Of a stretch of DNA of 33,482 bases, positions 23,367 through 30,134 are shown in pieces (positions within the stretch are counted from its first letter, which is position 1; each line of letters begins with the position of its first letter). This stretch comes from Phoronis ovalis. Taxonomy: Eukaryota > Phoronida > Phoronidae. The stretch is from positions 1-33,482 of the forward strand of contig JAOXYB010021514.1 of the NCBI GenBank assembly GCA_028565635.1. Direction: 5' to 3'. A program made the translations under genes and the position numbers. The notes beneath the pieces were generated by a model. The model saw nothing but the letters and a program-made list of their open reading frames with translations, did no database searches and had not been told where the DNA came from.

Positions 23367-24695
23367 ATGTTACATTTAAAGCTACGTTTTATAGTAAGTT
23401 TAACGACCATATGCTTGCAATTGGTCCCGCAATGGGTAAACAGTGAAATTGAAACTCAAACTTTAGATGTTGCAGCTCAAAAAGCACACATAGAAAACGA
23501 CCCACCAGGGCACTTAAAACCCTTAGGTGCGCATAGGCCAGAAGAGGGTGGTATAGATGCAGTAGATCATGTACCAGATCCGAAAACATTTTATGAAGAA
23601 TATGTTAAACACGGAAAACCCTTGCTCATGAAAGGCCAAGCCAAGAAAATCCCAGCTTATGAATTGTGGACTGATGAATACCTCAGTTCCACGTTCGGTC
23701 ATTATAAAGTAGATGTTGAAGTGGGGAAAAAAGAAAATCGCAATGCGGAAATGCTTGATATATCACTGAAGAAATTTATACAAATTTATAAGAGAGGAGA
23801 TGTGTATTTAGTTCAAGACCTGTTTGAAGAAATGAGGCATGATTTTCATTTGCTGAAGTGCATGCTGTGTGGTGGGTTTACTGGTGTGCTGCAGACAGCT
23901 GTCATGTGGTTTAGTAGTGGTGGAACAAATTCTGTTCTACACAATGATAATGTTGATAACATTAACTGCATAATAGAGGGGGATAAAGACTTCGTAATGT
24001 ATGATAAGAAATACAAACCTGAGATTGAGCGAAATGATTTTGTGTTTGGCAAACAATATAGCAAAGTCGATGTCGACAATGTTGACCTGTATCAATTTCC
24101 TGGATTGCGTGATCTTCCATGGTATTCGGCAAGAATGGAAAAGGGAGATTGTATGTTTATACCTCAGAACTGGTATCATCAAGTACGCTCACATGGAGAT
24201 GTAAAACGAAATTTGGCAATAAACATCTGGTTTGCTCATCTTTTTTACTTCAATGAGACACAGTGCGAAGAAAAAGGAAAGCTACCTGAAACTCAACAGC
24301 TTGCTGATTTCAATTTCGTAACTCCCAATGAACAAGTTAGGAGTTATCTGTTACAACCACTGCAAGGTTTGCAGGAAGTTACGTTGGAACAAGCAATTGG
24401 ACTGTGGACTCCACTTCTAATGCAAGTGTTGGATGAGGCATCACCAGATGAGTCTTCTATGAAAATGAGTACAGAAATGAAAGATGAGCTGCCTGGGGCT
24501 ACAGAATATATTAAGGAGTTGTTTGAATTTGTGGATGTAAACAAGGATGCTGTGTTGACATTAGAGGAACTAGCTTTTGCTGATATTGACAAGCTGGTGA
24601 AAGAATTTCCAGAAATATTCACACCAGACGTCCTTGCAGAAGTAGATGAATTTAGCTCACTACAGGATCAAGCATTAGTCAAGGATGAACTATAG
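23367..24695 (+). CDS. ER-lumenal JmjC/cupin-type 2-oxoglutarate oxygenase with EF-hand and KDEL
   Basis: One uninterrupted exon encodes 442 residues. Residues 1-26 form a signal peptide with the hydrophobic core RFIVSLTTICLQLV. A cupin_8/JmjC-type domain spans about 60-295. Its Fe(II) triad is visible as His192-x-Asp194 in VLHNDNVDN and His271 in FIPQNWYHQVRSHG, with the downstream RNLAINIWF strand that closes the double-stranded beta-helix. Residues 390-401 (DVNKDAVLTLEE) form a canonical EF-hand loop, with Asp1, Asn3, Asp5 and Glu12 present. There is an N-glycosylation sequon (NET) at 296-298. The protein ends exactly in KDEL, the classical ER retrieval signal. The inference is a soluble ER-lumen hydroxylase with possible Ca2+ binding; the substrate is unknown. 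JMJD8 is the known ER-lumen JmjC protein, but an EF-hand plus KDEL is not its described layout. The gene is intronless among intron-rich neighbours, which suggests an old retrocopy, but the frame is intact. Confidence 0.9.
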   Translation: MLHLKLRFIVSLTTICLQLVPQWVNSEIETQTLDVAAQKAHIENDPPGHLKPLGAHRPEEGGIDAVDHVPDPKTFYEEYVKHGKPLLMKGQAKKIPAYELWTDEYLSSTFGHYKVDVEVGKKENRNAEMLDISLKKFIQIYKRGDVYLVQDLFEEMRHDFHLLKCMLCGGFTGVLQTAVMWFSSGGTNSVLHNDNVDNINCIIEGDKDFVMYDKKYKPEIERNDFVFGKQYSKVDVDNVDLYQFPGLRDLPWYSARMEKGDCMFIPQNWYHQVRSHGDVKRNLAINIWFAHLFYFNETQCEEKGKLPETQQLADFNFVTPNEQVRSYLLQPLQGLQEVTLEQAIGLWTPLLMQVLDEASPDESSMKMSTEMKDELPGATEYIKELFEFVDVNKDAVLTLEELAFADIDKLVKEFPEIFTPDVLAEVDEFSSLQDQALVKDEL

Positions 24696-24946
24696 ATCAT
24701 AAGCCTGGTTTATCTGAATAGCATTGATAGATATATTGTCTATTCCGTATAGTTATCTCCAATTCACATGCAGTTAAGGTTGGTGAAAGTTGAGCAATAT
24801 TACTTTTAAGCTAGTTTCCTAATTTTATCATTAAGGTTTTCTCCTCTGTGAGAACTATTTCCGCCACAACATAAATACTACATGAACTAATAACATGTGC
24901 TATAGCTATTTGGATATACCAGTACTGTTTAGGCAAAGTTTTCACA

Positions 24947-24952
24947 AATAAA
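24947..24952 (+). terminator. Likely poly(A) signal of the JmjC gene
   Basis: An AATAAA lies about 250 bases after the stop codon at 24693-24695. A second cluster near 25152 could be used instead. Confidence 0.5.
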
Positions 24953-25770
24953 AAATCTAGGGAGTTTGCAATATGTTCATAAATCAGTATAGAATACAAA
25001 ACAAAAGTGTCCAACTATTTTTATTATGTTTGTTAATTTATTTGTTAAATGAATCTCTCGAGTTAATGTTTATAAATAGTTTAACGGGTATTCAGATATC
25101 TGTCAGTCATTCTGTTTTATTTTAATACACAGAATGTGAATCAGATAAAAATAAAATAAACTATTGTAGTTGCAAAGGTTGGTTAAGTGGAACATGTTAT
25201 ATTTGGTAAAAAAAACACATTCCAGTTGTAAATTTCAGCATATATTAGATTCTGTATATTTTATAATGCAATTTTTTCTAAGCAGAATACTCAATGTAAG
25301 ACTAATTAAAAATAGTATTTTTTATTAAATAATATATTTGACAGTTGCAGAAATAATTAAAATGTGTCTTAAGAAGTAAAGTCAAGATAAATTATGAACT
25401 GTTTTCAAATAATTTTAATCAGATTTGGCTATTAATTTATGGATTGGTGATGACACAAAAAATTATTAGAAGCGTTTTCCTTTGTTTCAAAATGGAACAT
25501 TTTGTTATATTTAAACTTGATAATTTTAACATTTATTGGTACAGTAAAAATAAGTTAACAAACATTAAACTAATTGTGCTGGCATCTAACATGCAGAAAA
25601 TTTGCTGGTTTTATGTTGTAATTGAGCTGGGTGATGTTGTTTCATACCATTCGCAGGTAAACTGCTAAATCCAATCTGGGTGGGAAATCTGGAAATTATC
25701 ATTTTTCCATGTTAAATACACATCTAGACTGGACTCAGTCTGAATAATGAAGTTTGTATCATTGAATATT

Positions 25771-25830
25771 TTTTTTACTCAAATTGCCTAAAGTGATTTT
25801 TTTTTTACTCAAATTGTCTAAAGTGATGAT
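25771..25830. repeat. Tandem duplication with exact 30-bp spacing
   Basis: TTTTTTACTCAAATTG, one variable base (C or T), CTAAAGTGAT occurs at 25771 and 25801. The copies differ in one base before the T tract or GAT end, so the duplication is recent. Confidence 0.85.
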
Positions 25831-26198
25831 AAATTATACTTTTTCAACTGTGTATTAAACTTATATTTTGTCATATTTAAATTTTGATAGTTTGATACCA
25901 TTACTCCAAAACCCCAATTTTATATATTTTTATTTTCAGCACTAATAATGATCAATTTATTGATAGTACTGTTATAAATGACGAAATATGAGTAAAATTA
26001 TCAAAATTGTCAACTATCAATACAGTAAATCCTTATATACGTAATTAGTCTTTCCTCAGCCTGTGGACAGGCTAATTAATACACATCTAGATTTGAGCAA
26101 TGTTTGCAACAAAACTTATTCACATTAGGAATCTATGCTGTGTTACTTTGGTACAGAAAGAGGTTATTGGGTTCACCACCAGTTGTTGCATCAAAGCA

Positions 26199-26208
26199 TT
26201 TATTTATT
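26199..26208 (-). terminator. Acylphosphatase poly(A) signal (two overlapping AATAAA)
   Basis: On the minus strand AATAAATAAA lies about 40 bases downstream of the acylphosphatase stop codon, giving a short 3' UTR. Confidence 0.6.
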
Positions 26209-26247
26209 AAAGTTAAGAGTCACATTCCTCTCTCACTAGGGTCATTA

Positions 26248-29200
26248 TCAGCTTCTTATTTCAAATCGGTTGAACTCCAAATTTGAAATTGTTCTTTGGT
26301 TTGTGAAATCACATTTTTCTATTTTGGAAAATTTACTTCCAACTTTTGATAACCAGTGTTTCCTGAAATAAACAAAACATTACTACAAAAACTATCGTCA
26401 ATTGTTTTCCATACTAAGTTATTGATCATAGAAGTAATTCTCAGAAATGAGTACCATATTAGTTTGATCACCCATTAATTTAAAGTGAGTAAGGTGTCAC
26501 TAACATGACAAAAGCTATTCACTTACATGCATCTTAAAACAACATTTTTCGAGAAGAATTATCAAAATTACTCGATCCATTTTTAAGTTATAGGCATTTA
26601 ATTGTGTTGATGGCTCTGGAAGCAGCCATTATAACCGTTATTACCCATAATGCAACTTCCTGATGACATCAGAGATGAACAAAGTTTGCATGTAACGATA
26701 TGGTAAAAAACATTTTTTTAACCGATATACACCCATAACAATACTAAAATGTAGTTATTTGCTTTAAATATCCCTTAGACTATACCTTCACAAAAGTATT
26801 ACATTTCAACAGCATATCACTGCTTGAAAAATAAAATGTAAATGATTTTACAGTTTTATACCATAAAAATGCATACAATCTTGTTCACCTCTGATGCACT
26901 TTGAATTATGAGTAATAAAAGTTTATAATGGCAGCTTCCAAAGCGATCCACATAAATGCCTGTAACTTTAAAATGGATTTAATAATTTTGATAATTCTTG
27001 TGCACCTAAAGGGATAGCTTCTGAATGTTAAATATTTTTATATTTTAATGAATCGATTTAGATGGCAGAAAAAAAGCAATATGTACTTCGGTGCTGTTTT
27101 TAAACACTGATCCTACAGCACCGAAGTACATTAAAATCACTTAGTTATTAACTTCTAATGGTTGACTAGGCAAAAAATATTAATTTTTATTGACTACTAT
27201 ACGCCTAAAGTAATAGAAGTATTCAAATAACTTCAGCACATCATTCCTATGTATAATTGATTAAATGTAATAAAATTGTATAAAACTTAGTGAAAAACAT
27301 TCAACATATTTTTTTCAGTCAAATACCTGTGTAAGAACCCCAGAGGGGGCAGTCAATATGAAATTGGGTACCCATGTTCCAACATAGCTTTTCAAAAAAG
27401 CCCCTAACGAAGTAAATTCTGCAAAAAATACACCCCTAAGGAAGTGAGTTTTTTGAAAAAGTACACTCCTAAGGAAGTGACTTTTGGGACAAAACACCCC
27501 CAATGAAGTGCCATACCTCCAAAAACCCACCCCTTTTCGTGATTTTAGCCAAAAAATAGACCCTAAGCACGTAACACGTGTTACACGCCGGCGGTTGGAA
27601 AACATACCCTTTCACACGAAATTTTGTTGGAACATGCGTACCCTCTTTCATATTGACTCCACCCCCGGGGTAAGAACATGTGATGGTGTTTCTGGAGTTG
27701 AGTAAAAACTTTGTAAAATATTTCCCTACATTTCTGTTATGTTTCTTTCAGGTCCTTGAATCTGTCCATCAACAGTTCCATTTTGTGTATTTCTCACCCA
27801 GCCAACTAGACGATATTTGTCAGCTGTCTTTTTTGTATTCTGAAATAAAATGTATAATTATGGTGTTTAAACAAATGTTTACATTTTTTGCAAAATAAAT
27901 CCATTACGTCGATAATCAATAAATATAAGTAAAACGATCTGCCACAACCAGAAACTTTGTTAAAAGTACCTTGACATTTCATTTTTTTCTTATCACTGTC
28001 AAGAATAAACTGGTCTCTTCTATCCGTGATTGAACTTGGAAACTTGAAAATAGTAGGTAAGTGGGGATCAAAAGCTTTGTACACATTTATTTTTAAGTGC
28101 ACTAGCTCCACATGTAAAGCTGTCTGGAATATTTTTGTAAATTTTATGATATTTTCTAAAGACTGCCACCTTGATTCTTTTACAAGTATGTTGCAGGCCC
28201 ACATTTGCTGGCATTTACACAACATACATACTGCACTCCTCACCTTTCTGAAGAACACACCTGAAACAAAAGAAGAACATTTAAGGACATTTTTGATGAT
28301 TTGTCTACAAGGCATTATTAGTATTAGTTGGTGCATATGTATAATGTCTCCTAACATATGAAATGCAAAGCATAGTCTGAGCTGCAAAAAATGTGATATC
28401 CATCTACTAGTCCTTAAAAGTTAAAAACAGTTTACAGGAGATAAATGCATTGAGATCGAAGACGAAGCAGTTATTTTCATCTCCTAGAAACTGAGGCAGC
28501 AACTACTATTAGACCTAACCTGTATGATAAGATTTGTCCAATGTGCATGCTACACAAGGAAAGCTGAGAGAGTCACAATTCTCTTTGTGACAAATGCACT
28601 CTATTGCTGTTTCTCAAAAATTGGATAGTTAAACTTCAATCATTATTATACAAGTTTATTTTGAACTCGGTAGTTCATATAAACAATAAGCAGGGCTCGA
28701 CATCTACGCTGGTCCGAGAACCTGAGGCCACTAAAATGTTTTTCGGCCACATGAACTGCAGCGCCTGTTGGCCCGATGGGCCACCTACTCCACCCACCTC
28801 CCGGTCTCCCTTTGAACAATTTTTAACATCCAAACACAAAAAGATGCTTGCGGTCGTCGTTTGGCAAGCAAATAGCAACCGGAAATTGGGTATCGTTTCT
28901 AAAAAAGGATTGGGATGTTTTTTTATTATTTTATTATTTTTTTTTGCTTGTCAATTTTTACAAGCAAACTTTCACTTTTAAAAGTGCTTTGGGAGCTCAC
29001 ACAAAAAATACTGGGCTCCCACAAAAAAAGGGGCCACTTGATTTGGAACACAGCTGGCCCACAGGCCGGGCTGCTACTTATTTCAGCAGGTGTCAAGCCC
29101 TGCAATAAGGTACAAAAATAAATATATCTACAAGAATGTTAAGGAAATTGAAAAATGTACAAAGTCATTTCATCCAGTGCAACTAAAATTGGAGAAACGT

Positions 29201-30000
29201 TTACACAAAACCACTATGGGTATGGCGTGACAAACAATGAGGGCTATAGGGGTGGGTATTGCGAGCATTGGGGTCTGTTAAGTCCGAGCAGCGAGCATTG
29301 CCTTGGTCTGTTAAGTGCGAGCAACGAGCATTGTCTTTTGGCGACCATTTTTTCCTTTGTTTCCTAATTTTGTTAACTATTTGGTTTTGTCAACGTTTTT
29401 TTTTTTTGGTCGTCCATATCTTTTGGTGACTGTTTTTTTTTCAACCGTTTTTTTTTGTTGGTTGTTAATTTTTATTGTTAAGTGCGAGCGGCGAGCATTG
29501 CCGATTTTTAAGTGCGAGCATTAATTGTACCTTGGGGGGTACCCTCTACCTACCCCCTCAACAATGAAATCACAACTACGAGAAGCATAGAATAATGACC
29601 TGTAGATAATTGTTTAATATAGGCTATAACATAAATATACGAATTAATACTGAGTATTATCTACTAAGGATATAATAAATTATTTACACGAACAGACAGC
29701 AATTCCTCCAATAACTATTGTTACTACTAGAAGTAGAAGTAGTCTATATTATAAATATAATACTATATATAGAACATATACTTAATTGTCTAACTCTTAA
29801 GTACAAGTAGTCTAGAATATTTTCCATTTTCGCTGTTACTTCGGAACAAACTCGTTGACACTTACTTGTAATCCAACCCAAGTAAAGATTACCCTACTAG
29901 TGGCTTATATCTACATAGTCATAAATTTCCACATACCCTGTACTTTACCAAACACTTCATAATCAACAGAAATAAGTTTCTTCGCAACGGCTCCAGCCAT
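26248..30000 (-). CDS. ACYP2: Acylphosphatase (ACYP1/ACYP2 type)
   Basis: Acylphosphatase is a small cytosolic enzyme that hydrolyses acyl phosphates such as 1,3-bisphosphoglycerate and phospho-aspartate intermediates. The exons on the minus strand are 30000-29937, 28260-28244, 27839-27730 and 26362-26248. All join in phase to give 101 residues plus a stop, against 98-99 in vertebrates. Signature 1 reads VFGKVQGVFFR, with the phosphate-binding Arg26 in it. Signature 2 reads GWVRNTQNGTVDGQIQG, with the catalytic Asn44 in it. The C-terminal exon (KHWLSKVGSKFSKIEKCDF, then LEFNRFEIRS) matches the family's last helix and strand. The start codon is 134 bp from the PSME4 start codon on the other strand, as for human ACYP2, which is why I use that symbol; it may be co-orthologous to ACYP1 and ACYP2. 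Introns 1 and 3 carry most of the mobile elements of the window. The exon 3 donor is GTAGGG. Confidence 0.95.
26501..27030. mobile_element. ~530-bp long-armed inverted-repeat element in acylphosphatase intron 3
   Basis: Arms of about 190-200 bases (26501-26710 and 26835-27030) are imperfect reverse complements. Matching words include AGAATTATCAAAATTA, TCCATTTT-AAGTTA-AGGCATTTA, GGAAGC-GCCATTATAA and CATCAGAG-TGAACAA. The outer ends are TAACAT-type. There is no coding capacity, and it is probably a non-autonomous DNA transposon. The edges are accurate to a few bases and the family is not assigned. Confidence 0.75.
27081..27131. repeat. Perfect 17-bp hairpin with 17-nt loop
   Basis: ATGTACTTCGGTGCTGT at 27081-27097 is the exact reverse complement of ACAGCACCGAAGTACAT at 27115-27131. 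The loop is AT-rich apart from its 3' half. It sits about 50 bases right of the long inverted-repeat element. It could be a tiny foldback element or a small RNA hairpin; its stem is shorter than that of a usual animal microRNA precursor. Confidence 0.85.
27338..27670. mobile_element. 333-bp TIR element with TAAGAA duplication
   Basis: The left end CCCCAGAGGGGGCAGTCAAT, then ATGAAA, GGGTAC, CATGTTCCAACA is mirrored at the right end as TGTTGGAACATG, GTACCC, TTTCATATTGACT, CCCCCGGGG. The terminal inverted repeats are thus about 50 bases. The direct repeat TAAGAA at 27332-27337 and 27671-27676 fits a 6-bp (possibly 7-8 bp) target duplication. The interior is a degenerate tandem array of about 30-36 bp units built on CCCCTAAGGAAGTGA, with at least four copies between 27395 and 27520. 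A 14-bp palindrome with a CACGTG core lies at 27571-27584. The element is much richer in GC than its host intron. Frames at 27315-27705 are artefacts of the array. Confidence 0.85.
28244..28260 (-). CDS. ACYP2: 17-nt microexon of acylphosphatase
   Basis: This exon supplies the codons for VFFRK, including the catalytic Arg26, plus two bases that complete Gly22. It is bounded by TTTGTTTCAG on the 5' side and GTGAGG on the 3' side. It is needed to link exon 1 (ending KVQ in phase 1) to exon 3 (starting NTKKTADK in phase 0), since neither neighbour codes for it. Confidence 0.9.
28691..29102. mobile_element. 412-bp hAT-like MITE in acylphosphatase intron 1
   Basis: The left end CAGGGCTCGACATCTACG and the right end (reverse complement CAGGGCTTGACACCTGCT) are inverted repeats of about 18 bases with a few mismatches. 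The CAGGG...CCCTG ends are typical of hAT elements. CAATAAG flanks both sides (28684-28690 and 29103-29109), consistent with an 8-bp hAT target duplication that has lost one base of identity. It has no transposase frame. The GC-rich interior and poly-T tract make chance frames on both strands. Confidence 0.9.
29261..29524. repeat. CGAGC-rich interspersed tandem repeat
   Basis: The unit TTAAGTGCGAGC-(A/G)-(G/A)-CGAGCATTG occurs at 29279-29300, 29311-29333 and 29479-29500, with partial copies at 29261-29270 and 29509-29524. Between the copies lies a T-rich block with a second motif (TTTTGGTGACTG-like and GTTGGTTG-like words). G-rich flanks (about 29240 and 29533) suggest that the whole 29230-29560 stretch may be one decayed element, but clean terminal repeats are not seen. 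Confidence 0.6.
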
Positions 30001-30134
30001 AGTTGCATTTGTACAGCGACACCTAACTGGCACAATGTTAGCCAATCATGACAGAGCAGCTACGCTAGTGCGGAGTTAAAACATGGAAGTTTGGGGAAGT
30101 TGCGAGTCACACTTTTAGTCTGCAAAACAAAAAT
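30001..30134. promoter_or_regulatory. Bidirectional promoter of acylphosphatase and PSME4
   Basis: The two start codons face away from each other across 134 bp, so both core promoters and 5' UTRs must share or overlap this spacer, unless 5' UTR introns exist. A CCAAT box lies at 30042-30046 on the + strand within TAGCCAATCATGAC. No TATA box is evident. GC content is higher than in the flanks. A short upstream frame begins at 30083. Confidence 0.75.
30083..30118 (+). other. Possible 11-codon uORF in PSME4 leader
   Basis: ATG GAA GTT ... TTT TAG encodes [11 protein letters not shown] and stops 16 bases before the PSME4 start. A at -3 and G at +4 give it a strong initiation context. It matters only if transcription starts upstream of 30083. 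Confidence 0.35.

Larger units (their letters stand above)
24696..26198. other. Convergent spacer between JmjC gene and acylphosphatase
   Basis: The two genes point at each other across 1.5 kb of AT-rich sequence. It holds the AATAAA at 24947, further AATAAA words near 25152, and a tandem duplication at 25771. The open frames at 25444-25668 and 26104-26286 have no codon or splice support. Confidence 0.55.

Noticed and set aside
27315-27705. Overlapping frames on both strands giving His/Phe/Lys-rich repeats
   Set aside because: They are translations of the tandem array inside the 333-bp TIR element.
27968-28060. A PSS-x-x-DR-like stretch on the minus strand as the last acylphosphatase exon
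   Set aside because: The match was weak, and a far better terminal exon with full C-terminal similarity and correct phase was found at 26362-26248.
28026-28361. A 111-codon plus-strand frame
   Set aside because: It lies antisense over acylphosphatase introns and the microexon, has no recognisable domain, and its open length is explained by base composition.
27806-28387. A 193-codon frame on the minus strand as one protein
   Set aside because: It contains the acylphosphatase microexon in frame and then runs through intron sequence. Exon 3 at 27839-27730 uses another frame and matches the family, so the long frame is read-through.
28604-29121. Several frames of 67-125 codons
   Set aside because: They lie mostly inside the hAT-like MITE or its poly-T tract and have no transposase similarity.
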